DNA from: Lanius collurio
Lineage: Eukaryota; Chordata; Aves; Passeriformes; Laniidae
Assembly: GCA_020086605.1 (NCBI GenBank)
Contig: JACBWW010000096.1
Location: forward strand, 124,001-188,000
DNA length: 64,000 nucleotides
Reading direction: 5' to 3'
Translations under genes and position numbers: made by a program
In this document: piece by piece, positions 39,381-51,385 of the stretch
How positions within the stretch are numbered: the first letter of the stretch is position 1
How the letters are laid out: the number at the start of each line of letters is the position of its first letter
Notes under the pieces: generated by a model
The model's database searches: none
What the model saw: the letters and a program-made list of their open reading frames with translations, nothing else
What the model was told of the DNA's origin: nothing

Positions 39381-39565
39381 AAAACTAATTAAACTTGATG
39401 CAACAAAAATCTCAAGCATTTTTGATGCAATTTATTAAGGAGAAAAAGCTGTGAAATTAACAGCAATCAAAAACTAATTAAAGTTGATGCAACAGGAGCA
39501 GCCAAAGAATGCCTGATAACATTTATTGAACCAAAGAAACATGGCTGTCAAGTTAAAAGAAATCA
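39381..39565. repeat. Imperfect tandem repeat, two units of about 90 bp
   Basis: AAAACTAATTAAACTTGATG at 39381 recurs as AAAACTAATTAAAGTTGATG at 39470, an offset of 89 bases. Later parts also align in order: GATGCAATTTATTAAGGAG with GATAACATTTATTGAACCA, then GCTGTGAAATTAACAGCAAT with GCTGTCAAGTTAAAAGAAAT. Substitutions and small indels are frequent, so this duplication is much older than the one at 339-442. Confidence 0.8.
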
Positions 39566-42500
39566 ACCAAACTCTGTTTTTGAATAGCAACACAAAGATA
39601 ATTATTCTCTGGATGACACTTACAGAATAAGATTCAAGTCATTACCTCAAAAGACAAAAGGACTGACATGCTGTGTTAAACTGCTTGTGAAAAAAAGGGC
39701 CTTAATACAGAAACTTTTAAAGTAATTCTTAGGTCTTGCACATAAACAAATATGACTCATCAATCAAAAAAACAAAGCACAGCTATTGTTATATCAATTA
39801 TTTCTATAAACTAATATTTGAAAAATATTTGGCAGAATACCTTGTGTAACAGGGTACTTACAAGGCAGAGACTCCTGGTGTTTTCATCCTATCTTTGAAA
39901 CTCATTGCCTCAGCGCCTGGGGCAAGTAATCACCATCTAGGAGTCCATTTGTTTTAGGATTAGGATGCAAAACTCAATTCCTGATGTCAAGCACCATTTA
40001 AAGTATGGCTAACTGCCAGAAATTCCTTTCTTATAGAAGGTCTTGGTGGTGAATAGTCAAGTAGGTCTGTCTGCAGTGAGAGCAAGGCACTTCAATTTTC
40101 TCTATGAAGTTGTACATCTTTTGTATCATGGTTTCAGATTTATAAAAATAAAAATACAGACAGAAATAGGTGCCCACAGATTCTAAAGTATGTTAAAAGC
40201 TTTCTGTTTAACTAAAATTGCACCTTGTACCTGCTGTAGGAAAGGTCACAGTCAGGGTCCCAGTAAAGTCAATCTCATCCAAAATACTCAACTTCCAGCA
40301 CCTTTATTCTGGAATAATAATTTAAAACCAAACTGGGTTTTAAATTGGTGTGCTCTATAGACTTTCAAAATTCTCCCCAGTAAATCTCCAACATTATCAT
40401 CCTCCTCCTCCTCCTCAAAATCATCACAAGACTCCCATTCATGCAATAATCAAATAAAAGCGTGTGTTGTAAAACATGATATCACAAATAAGTGTAGCAC
40501 TGATCCAAAGCAAGCTATCAGATTTGGTTTGTTATTCTGATTTCACAAAGATCATCTCCTCAGATGAAAAATTAAGTTTCCCATAATTCATTCAATGCTT
40601 TTAAGTTCCCCACTTCCTATTGGCATGAAAAAAAAAAAATAATCTACCTCTCTCTGAAGGGTGGTATTTGATTCCAAAGAGCTGCAGTCTTGTATTAGTG
40701 ACATGGCTAAGGTAGATTTCCATTGGTTTTGAGCATAAAATAGTGAGTTAGTCTGTTCAATGGTTCTGATTTTCTATTTTACTGCATTTTTACCCCCAAG
40801 GGATTTTCAGCAGTGGGTGAAATCCTCATTACCAACACAGTCTTTCAACTCTACTTCTTTTTAATAAGAATGCTCAGCCTTACATTGTCAAAATAGCATT
40901 TTACTTTAAGAGACAGTTAAATCATGAACATAGATATTTAATGGATCCTTTTTTCCTAGTCCATTCAGAAATTGCTTACAATTTTGGAATGGAAGTCAAG
41001 ATCTTAAACTTCTCTTTACCTTGGCAGTAACTTGCAGTGAGCATTTGTTTGTATTCACTTCAACAGCAGATGAATAAACTTCCAGCAGACCTCCAGTAAA
41101 GAGAACATTTTCATGTCTGTGTATTACAGACTTCATCAGCCTGGTGCAGAACTTTTGTATTAGAATTGAAGGATCAAATTAACTCTTTAAGCAAGCAAGT
41201 TAAGTCATTGTAGAGGACAGAGTTACATCTGCTTCTCTGTGTCATTTGGTCTGTCACAGACAAGTGCCTATTAGGCAACTGTTGGGAGTGATGAATTATA
41301 AATTAATTTCTTGAAGACAAAGTTTTTAAGGAACTAGGTCTTTATGGTTTTTTTAGTGAATAGTTCAGCAAAGAGCGTCTGAAACATGAAATCCTAATAA
41401 TTCACACCTGTCCTGTTTATATCAATTTGCCTTTTTTACAAAAATTCTCTGCTTTTTTCTCCGTCTTTTCCTGCGGGGTAAGAAAGAAATGGGACTGACT
41501 TCCCCTCCTGGTCTAGAGCTGCCTCAATCTCCTCTCTGCTGCCTGGTCAGTCTCTGCCTCTATGAGTGCAGAAAAAAAAAAAATCCCACCTGCCTTTCTT
41601 GCAGTAGCAGAACATAGGTAGATCACTTTTTTTTCAATGTTCCTAATACCCGTGAATTTACAGATATTTGACACTCATACTTTCTTTAAAACAGACTGGA
41701 ACTAGACAACAGAGTCAAATAATAATGAGGGAGCATTTAGAAGAAGAAAATGTGAGTTAAATGGTGGTAGAATCATATGGTACCATTCACTAGTAACACT
41801 GGCTAAAAACGGTTTTTATTCCAGCATTTCAGATTAAACACACACACTCACAAAATTCCAGAACAAATCTGAGAAAACCACACTGACACTACACCCCTTG
41901 CAGGAGCACGACTTGAAAATACCTGATCATTTCTAGTCACTGAGAAAAGGAAAACCTTTGAAGATTCTGAGATCATATTGTTTTCAGTACCACATGAATT
42001 ACATCAATTCCACTTCTATTACCCTCTATTCCAGGCCTATTAAATCTTTACTAATAGGTCTCCTTCATGTCATGCCCGTACAGTGAGATGCAAGGCCCTT
42101 TTTATCATAAGTTAAACCGTGGTAATGGGGGGGATGGTTGGATGACATACTGCTCTCAGACAAGGAGAGCAATTTGCACATTTTAAAATAAGAAATTAAT
42201 CCTTATCGCCTCTATAACAACTTGAAGGACAATTCTGATCCGCTGTGCCTTGATCAGTTTGATGTAAAAAAAATACCCATTTTTTGTTGGTAGTTAAAAG
42301 AAGAAAGAGGAATTTGCTACAAAATATGACTGCTGGAATATCTTCCTTCAAAATTGTTACAAAGCACATAAAATGAATACAGACATTTTCATATCACTGC
42401 CATTTGATCTTTTCCTCTGCTACTCTCGTCCGTGTTTTAAAACATAAACACAGATGTAGGGTATTTGACTGTTTCAGAAGAAAAGGGAAAATTCTGTTAC

Positions 42501-44245
42501 AATATGAAAGAGAAAATCTATGTTAATAGGAGTGTGGGGTTTAGGATTATTTTTTCAGCAAAGTGGGTTTATTACTGACCAGTGTGAAAACCACCCTCTC
42601 AGGAAGCTGCAGTGCACTGATAGATTGTACACAGACCCCTTAACTTACCTCATTACAAATTGACAACATCATTGCCAGAAGATTTTGTTAAACATGGATC
42701 AACTGCACCTCTTAAAGCCTTCAGCAGCAAGGCTGACATTTTTTGGACAGTAAATCCTCTCATTTTTGAAAAAGCAATGATATACACTTTAGGACACATC
42801 GATCTGGAGGATGAGTCCAAGCTCATCCAGGCTTAAAAACCTTGGGAATATCACAAGCTGACCTGAGTTGCATTAACTTTTCTGAATGCCCCTATAGGCT
42901 CTCAAAAGAAGTGGTTCAAACATAACACGATAGGAAAGCGTTTACAGCTGTCATTGGGATCCTCTGCATTGTGTGTTGATGTGGCCCTGCATCATCCTGG
43001 GATGATGAACTCTGGCTCGAGGAGTAAAGACAGAACAGAAAGAAATATGTTTGGAATAAACTTTTCTTACATCACCTTAACTGCAATACAGTCAGACAGA
43101 GAATGATGTGAGTAATAAAGCAAGGATGTAGCTGGCAAGAATGGGTAAAATAAGTCTTTCTGCTTAGCACACTTTCATCTACAAATGGGTAAAAGTATGC
43201 ACCTCTCCTTGATAACTTCAACACTCAAACCAAGCTGGATTTGAAAAGTCTAACTCACAACAAAAGTGGGTTATTTTACACAGAGCCACGACATGTTTCA
43301 CACCATAGTTTTCACTGCCTCAGGAGCTGGGAATAGAACAGTTCAGAAAAAGAAGAGGGCATCAAAATATTTACTCTCCTATTTTAGAAGACAGGTGTGC
43401 ACAATTGTAAATGAGCAAGGAAAAATAATGGTTAAAGGACTTGTCAACTGTATCTTTCTTTTGTCCCCATTGAGGCTGCTTGTTCTCTGAAAATAAGCAG
43501 AAAAAACTTCAAGATGCCCCAGAGAGAAAGTAGGAGACATCTTTTATATTTCTGCTTCTCCCAGGAACAAATCCCACCAGAAAGTGACACAAAAAGAGTC
43601 CAAAATATGCAGTTATCCTACCAGTAGAGCTTTCCACAACACAAAATAATGCTATTTAGCCACACATTACCTTGCTGCCTCCTCACTTTGTGCAGACAGG
43701 CACTCACAGGTGCCTTAGCCCTGAGTGGATCTGTGATGGAGCAGGGAATGAGCTCACAGCTCTGTGACCCAGGGTGCTGATCTCCCCTCTGGGAGAGCTG
43801 GATGTTGGTCTGACAGTAAGGTATGACTCAGGAAGAGCCATTCCAAGAAGCAGTTTGTGCTGGTGGTGTGCTCTGCAGTGCCAAGGTTTATCCCTTACTC
43901 CCATTTCCCAAGAGACTGTAATTCAGTTTTAGGTCAACTCTTACATATATGAACCTGATCCTTTAAGCAGACCTTTGCATGGCCCCAATGTACCACACCT
44001 GTTATGAGCATGTAAGGCAATAAAACCAAACCCTACACTACATTTTGTTTTCAACCTGAAGCTCTCAAATAGAGCCAAAAAAAGGAATGATGCTTTATCA
44101 GTGATCTATGCAGTTAGGCCGATGTGTTTCACACAAAACTAGTAAAAACTTCACATTGAAAAAAAAACCCATACCGAAGCCATTGAAAAATTCACTAATT
44201 TATGTAGTAATGCCTCATGTTCTACTTTCTATTTTGAAACTATGG

Positions 44246-44340
44246 TGTGCTGGTTTTGCCTGGGGTGGACCTAGCTTTCTTTATAGTGGCTGGAACAGGG
44301 CTGTTTTGTTTTTGTGCTGAACACAAGGTTGATAATAGAG
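44246..44340 (+). mobile_element. LTR 5'-end fragment, avian ERV family
   Basis: The plus strand reads TGTGCTGGTTTTGCCTGGGG, AGCTTTCTTTATAGTGGCTG, GAACAGGGCTGTTTTGTTTT and TGTGCTGAACACAAGGTTGA. I recognise this as the start of a common bird LTR that begins 'tgtgctggttttggctgggatagag'. The rest of the LTR is missing. The longer copy at 50849-51385 belongs to the same family, and both begin TGT(A/G)CTGG. Non-coding. Confidence 0.72.
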
Positions 44341-47300
44341 AATAGAAATTTTCATTTCAGAACAAATTTTCATTCGATATGTATAAAACCAAACTGAAAT
44401 AAACATTTTAAAACTAAATTAAAAAAAAAAAAGTATCAGGCAATTTCTCTCCTCTCCCCCAAATCAAGTTTGATACTTAATGATGCCTTTTGAAGAGAAG
44501 AATATTAAAACAGTGATATTTGCTGTAAAGCAGCAAGTCCAGATCTCCCTGCAGTTAGGTTCTAAAGGATAATAGCTTTAAAAGAGGAATGAAGTTTCCC
44601 TTATTAATGCTCAACAGCAAAGAAGCTTTCTAATCATGAACCCACAGTTATGCCTGAAAGAACAAAGGTGTCTTGATGACTAAGGATGCCTGTTCCAGAA
44701 AGGGTGGGTACAGTGGTCTAGTACTTTTTTTCAAATATTTTCTGTCCTTCACTGTCAAAGATGTTCTCTTTTCACAGCCCTTCTCAGAAGCTAATTCAGA
44801 GTGAAAGATCAGGCTGGTGTCATTCACAGGAAGCCCTGATACTTGGTTTATAACATTTTCCTCCTGTAACTGGTGAGCAAACAATTTACCTGGAAAACAC
44901 ACAGGAAGGATCCTTGTCAGCCAAACGGAACTGGCACCCAAGAGGTTTCCCAAACACCTCACCAAGAACTAGCAAACCGAGGCTGGCACGGATATTTTAA
45001 CAAGGACACCTCAGGTTGTGCTCAGCTTCCTGACTGAGAGCAACAGCATCTTGCATGATTTCAAGGCTCCCCTACCTGCCTTAGCTCTAAGGTGACCCTC
45101 CCAGCTGAGTGCAGGAGGAATTCCATTATGAAACTGTACACTGCAACACAGTAAGAAGGAACAAGCCCTCCCCCTTCCATGCCCCACCACCCAGCCCACC
45201 CTGACAGATGCTCACAGACGGGAAAACAGCCATTTGAAATTCAAAACACTGACCAGGCAGCATCAAGCCGCTGAGGAAGAAAATGATAAGAAAATGTTTT
45301 TATGCTAATAAGGGGAAACTGAAGCCTTCAACAGGTCAGAAAAAATACCCGTTCACAATCCTGGCTTATCTGCACAGAGAGAAAATTCCGCATGTGTGAG
45401 TCAGTTGCTAAGAAAGCTCTGACTAATGCAGATACAAGTCTGACTTTTTAAGTTGACATTTCTACTTTTCCAGTGGATCAGAACTGTCAGGAGACTTCCC
45501 CAGGCAGAGCAGAGGATTGCAGAGCAAAGTTATTCTGTAGCAGTCTGAGTTGTGGCATAAGTGCTTTGATGGAATTAGTAATGGTGGTTTAAGAAACAGC
45601 CTTGGATTCTATTCCCAGCACTAGCAATTACCACTCCCATAACAGAATCAGAACAAAGGAACAAAATCAGATAGAAGTGAGCTGGCAAAGAGCAAATTCC
45701 CTTCTGCTGCTGCTCTCACAATGCCATTAAATAACATCTGGCAGTGGGGCAGGACAGAAAACTGGAGATAGGAGCATTTTAAAGTGCTGCTACTAGACCT
45801 GCCAAGAGCTCAGCTGTACAGAGCCCTTCATGCCTCTTCTGCTTTTCTCAGAAGATGTGAATATGATAAATATTTATTCTTCAAAAATTAAAAACCATCA
45901 AAAATGTCTTTTATCAACTATATCAGCAGAACATACTGTGCATCTGTAGATGGATTAAATATAATTTTGCTAGGTAGTTGGAGAAAAAAGTCTATAAAGA
46001 TAGCATTTGGCATGGGTTAATCACCTCTTTCATTAAAGAAAGGAATACATACTGAGAACATCTTTCTGCCGTCCGATTAAGCAATGAGGCAATACAATTG
46101 TAAATCTTCCAGAAATTCCCCATGGTTCAGCACAATAGAGGCAATTCTTTACTTCTCAGACCATATCTCTCACTTTCAGATAAGCACTGCATTAATTGTG
46201 TACAAAAACTTTCTATCACGCTGTTAAAAGAAATGGAATGTGACTGTTCTGATTCTCCTTAGCAACCTTTGACAATTAAGAGATTGAATTATTCATATGT
46301 ATTTTTAACATAATAACAATTTTAAAGCTTGCTCACCACTCAATTGCTCAAACAGCATGCAAACCCCAAACTGTTTGATTCCAGTATAAACAGTGCCACT
46401 GCTCCTTTTCTGCTGTTGTAGTGGCTGACACAACTTACTGTCTCTGTAACTGAGGTAAAAAGGATTTCAGGGTACTCTTCCGAGAATCACATGCTATGAA
46501 CTTGAATATGAACTGATTTGCAAGTCATTGGAAGTTTTTCTGCCTTTGAATGAGGCAGACTTAAGCCTGCACTTATTCATATTATTTACAATTAATATAA
46601 GTGCTAATTATCTGCACTACTTACCCATACCATGCAAGTCTGATCAAGCTTGGTGTATTCACTGAACATAGCTCAATGCAGACAGGTTTTCTCCTCCGTG
46701 CTGACAAGCAGCACAACCATGGTATTAAAATAGAAAAGATGAGACTTCCACAGAGACTAATGATAATTTCATTCAGGGTGGGGAAGATACAAATGACACC
46801 TGCTTTATTTTTAGGCTCAAAAAATTACTGAAAAATCTGAATGGCATCAGAAGGGGAAACACATCCTGTATGAAGAAAAATAAATACACGTGTGCTAAGA
46901 CTGTATGTTGTGATGCACATTTTATAAACTAAACCATGACCAGATAACCCATACAGGGAGATTGGTCTAGTAAGATGGCTTTGTGGTTTTTGTTTCTAAA
47001 TGTTGTTTTAGATAATGAGAAATTCTATTTAGGTTGCTTTGCTTTCATCTAACATACAGTTGAGCCATCAGTGTAATTTGCATGACATTATTATTATTAT
47101 TCTCTAAGGCTGCTACTGGACAATAGAGCTACAGATAGAAATAAAATAGTAATAGCTTGTGACAGGTTACATTTGAAATGTTTGATCAGACTGATCAATG
47201 GGCCTTTGATTCAGAAGCTAAGCTGAGGTTCAAGGAAGGAAAAGATAATGGCTGGTCCAGCACTTTGGATATATCTCAGTGAATTAGACGGCTGCTCCTG

Positions 47301-50300
47301 ACTTAATACAGCTGTCACATACAAGAAATGCTTTTTAGCATCTCAGACTCCACGATGGAAATTCAAATCTGCATTTTTTTCTTTCAGAAATACTTCTGTT
47401 ACTGTACATACACTTCTCTTATATCTTAGTTTTATATTAGATTTCAGAAGCTTAATTTTGCTTCCCATTTTTGCAATTATTTTATATTACCTAAACAGCA
47501 TATTGAAAACTTACTGATATTTGACAGTGAATATACAGATATAATAATTACCTGTTAGTTATCGTAGATTAACTATTACAGGTATTTTAATTATTTTTTT
47601 TTAACATCTGTTAACATGAGATTGAACTCTCTGCGCTATTGGTTTGTTGGTTTGTTTTTTCTCTTTTCCATTTACACAACTGCCTTTTGGTTTTTGTGTT
47701 TCCTCAAGATCCTTTTACCCAAAGAACATGCCTCTGAAAGTAATCTCATTCAGGTTGATTCAGTTCTCATTTCAGTTAAATTTAAAGTTATTTTCTTTGG
47801 CTCACAGCAGAACATCACAGAGCCTCTCACTGAGTTATTGAGGATTTTCACCCCATATCAGCAGCTCATCAGCAATTACTTTTCTGCACACAGATCCTTA
47901 AAGATCCTCCAGGACATGATGATTTGTTACAATTTCTGTGCTGAAACAATCATGTTCCTTAAATAAGTTTCTTCCAGAAAAGGGAGAGGAAAGATGAGCA
48001 CTTCTAATAATGGTAGATCCCAGGCTTCCACCTCAGAAATTGGAAACAGTATTATCTTCAGGAACATCCAGGCACTATGAAAGCATACATTTACTTCCTT
48101 TATTTAAATCTTTGGTGATATTAAAATCCTCAGCTTGCCTGACCTCAATACTGTGATCCCCCTGTAAGCTACTCATCTGGCTTTTGGATTGGCTTCATAA
48201 CATCAGATGTTAGATTTGCTAAAATTTACCTTTGTTTCCCACTGCTGATGGAAATTTAAATAGGGTATTCTATTTCTGGTAATATAGCAGGATTTCTATT
48301 CACGTGATAAGGTGCGAATCTAATACAGAGGAGGCATTGAAAAATTTCACTTAGATTTAGTACACACCTTTTACAAATTTGTTTCGGTGGGTATATTATA
48401 CATATATTTAACATACCAGTGAAAAAAGACCCAAGCTGTCTTCACCCTTGCTAAGTGTGCAGTGACAAGCCTGCTACCAGAGATGTCCACACCCACAGCC
48501 AGCTCTAACTTGGAGAGGATTCATGTCCCTGAGCCAACAGACTCTTAAACCCTGCTAATACAACACTGTGGGGACAGAACATCCCTGGGACATCTCTACC
48601 CTATTTGCCTGAGCAATATGGAAATGTGCCCACAGCCTGGCAAGCCTCCACCCCTCAGAGGAACTGTAATTTCAGAGGGCACAGGGCTGGAGTCCACAGG
48701 TACAACTCTGCTATCAGACCGGGTTCTGGGGCGGGTTTGGAATCAATCCAGGTGTCTTACGCCTAGGTAATGCAGAGTGGGAATTCTGAATCATGCTGAT
48801 AGAAGAGGTTTTTCCTACTCCATTACTATTTTCCTACCTGGCAGGCACTGTCCTTCAGTCATATCCTTTGGAGTTCTTTTCCATCCACTTGGGTAATTCC
48901 CTAAAAATATGGTGTTGAATTGCTCTTCTAAACTACATTTCTCCTTGACCTGCTGTGTTTTTATTTCTCCAGCATTTACTGACTGATAGTCAATCTCCAC
49001 GTTAACCCTTCCAAAAGCAGCTGGAATGGCAGTGACTGACCTGCTGTTAGTGCAGAGCTGCTGAGATTATATTGCATTTCATTTCAGTCCCTGTTTCAAA
49101 GTCAGCTTTTGATTGACTGCTTGCAGTACCACTACTCAGGGTGGTGCAGAACCTTAAATTTTAAATGTCTGAAATTACATCCATGTATATAAATCATCCC
49201 AAATACGTTCTTTTCAGCTGATCTAATTTGCTTGGAGAAACCCTGTGGAATCTGGACAGACCTGTCTGCAATATCTTAGCTAGCTCAGATGTCTCTTCAT
49301 GGCACTGTGCCATGAAGATATTGTCATGTTTTCAGGGGTTTCTGCCTTGCCCTTGGAAGAGTTTCGTCCTCCAGATGCAAAATCATAACTGTACTTGTGG
49401 TGTGGATTTTTTCTTATTTCTATATCCAACATCACAAATTTCCGTCTGGGGAATATCTGAATGTTCCATGATTGTCTTTCCCTTTTAATCATAAATATTT
49501 TTATGCTTTTATCCTATTCATTTAAGCTATTCATTTATTCACTGATATGCCATTTCTAAATATTTGCACTTCAACATTTTCCATTGTTCCTGTCTTCCTC
49601 TGAGACGCATAATTTTCACCAGAGCTGCAAGTATCGGTTATCCCTTGCAAAGTCAGTTCTTTCTATTCTCCACAGTTGAGTTTTCTTGGACTTAACAATC
49701 ACTTACATGACAAAACATTCAGGTTCTGGCCTATCTGGTGACTCTCTTACTCCTATAACTCCGCTATACTGAATACACTGTGATATAACAATCAGCACTC
49801 TTGCCTGTCACCTAGTTTCTCCAAAAAAATAACCCTCACCTTCCCTAAGGAACACTATTCACTGTGCTCCTGATTAAAAACAAAATGTCTTTTTCTGCCT
49901 ACCTTCACATTTCTTATGATGTACAATGCTGAGCTCTACTGCTCGGGGATCTACTGCTTATCATCACGAGCGTATTGTCCCACTTGCCCTTCTCTGCACT
50001 CAAATTGTTCCTCGCTATCATTTGCTCTAAGAGTTGTCTGAAAAAAACCCCAGTGGGCTCAGAATTTAATGTAGCAGGCCCAATTTCTTCAGAAATCCCA
50101 GGAAGTTTGGCTCATCCATGTAAACAACTAGTGCAGAAAGGGCATATATAAGAAATTTCTCTTTGTGCCTCTTTTGAACTTCACCCCCCGCCCTCCCAAA
50201 ACAGGAATTCTCACTAGTAAAAGATTCTTTGCCATTTAAAACAAAAATAGCCAGCAGCCCAAGTATCATGAAACTTCATTACAGAGTAATCTTAGCAGTG

Positions 50301-50848
50301 TCATCACAACTACTGCTTCAATTCATCATATTCCAATGTATCAGCTTCATTCTCCATTTAGCTTGAGTGCTGGTAAACTTAATTTCTGCACATACCCACA
50401 CTTCAGCACAATATAATGCAAGCTCCTACACTTTCTAACCATCTCTACAATATGGCCATTTACTCCCTTGATTCTGCTAAGAAATGGAAAAATAAATGCT
50501 GTAAGTGGGAGTAGTTCTACTAATTTATTGCAATGAAATAATATTCTAATGCATTGTAATACATTTTTTAAATGTAATTTTCATATTCATGGAGACAATA
50601 ACTGTCAAGATATTTTGACAGACTTCTGGTCCCTTTGATCACGTTATCTTTTTTAAGATGCACTAACACAAGCATTCCAGGTTTCAAATGTGCTAACCTG
50701 TTTTGAAACCTGTGGGGTTTAAGGATAAAGCGAGACACTTCTTGATCTCAAAAGCTCTAAGACAGTGTCTTTCTTTCCCCAGAGCACTAAGGAACTACCA
50801 TCCAAAATAATTTAAGCTTATTTCCTATCCATGACCCATAGGGAAGCT
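44341..50848. other. Intron stretch with no recognised element
   Basis: Intron. A more GC-rich patch at about 48430-48740 stands out but matches nothing I know. A hydrophobic 116-codon ORF at 47616-47966 looks like a chance frame in T-rich sequence. (ATT)n is present near 47091-47103. Confidence 0.6.
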
Positions 50849-51385
50849 GTACTGGGTTTGGCAGAGATGGAATGTTCTTCATAGAAGCCCACACAGTGGT
50901 GTGTTTTGGGTGCAGGACTGAATCTGCGTGGGAAGCACATTAGGGCACCGGTTGTCACTGAGCAGGGCTTGCACAGTGTCAAGGCCTTCTCTGTTTCTCA
51001 CTCTGCATCCACAGGGAGAAGGCTGGGGGTGGCCAAGAGGCCAGGAGGTTACACAGACAGGACTGCTGACCCAATCTGACCAAGGAATATTCCATAAAAT
51101 ACGGCAATAAAAAACTTGGGAGTTGTTTTCCCCAAGCAGGGCTTGCTTGGAGACTGGCTGGGGCATCACACTGCTGGTGGGACAGAGTGAGTGACTGCCT
51201 TTCCACTACTTGGAATCTTTTGTTCCCATTGCCTTCACTTACTAAACTCTCTTAACCTTGACCTGTGAGCTTTTCTTGGTTTTGCCTCTCTGATTCTCTT
51301 CCCTACCCCCTTGCAGGGGAGTGAGTGAGAGCAAGAACCCATTAGTGAGAATCAAAATTGCAGCTGAAAGACTTAACCCATGTTA
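50849..51385 (+). mobile_element. Solo LTR of an avian endogenous retrovirus
   Basis: This is a nearly full-length, decayed LTR in plus orientation, antisense to CADM2. It starts TGTACTGGGTTTGGCAGAGA, passes through GCTTGCACAGTGTCAAGGCC, TCTCTGTTTCTCACTCTGCA, GGGAGAAGGCTGGGGGTGGC and CCAAGGAATATTCCATAAAA, then TTACTAAACTCTCTTAACCT and CCCCTTGCAGGGGAGTGAGT, and ends near AAGACTTAACCCATGTTA. The order matches the LTR family whose start is also seen at 44246. At about 537 bases with no adjacent viral coding sequence, it looks like a solo LTR left by recombination between two LTRs. The ends are approximate, and I did not establish a target-site duplication. Confidence 0.82.

Larger units (their letters stand above)
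31251..44245. other. Long intron stretch, mostly featureless
   Basis: Thirteen kilobases of AT-rich intron. Recognisable items are an A/C-rich tract (33681-33722), a short self-complementary AATGAATGAATTCATTCATG block near 34272-34299, a (CCT)n run at 40401-40416 and the imperfect tandem repeat at 39381-39565. The ORFs are all under 105 codons and have no known motifs. Confidence 0.6.

Noticed and set aside
47616..47966. 116-codon hydrophobic ORF as a membrane protein gene
   Set aside because: Its F/L-rich start comes from T-rich intron sequence, a second frame overlaps it, and nothing in it matches a known family.
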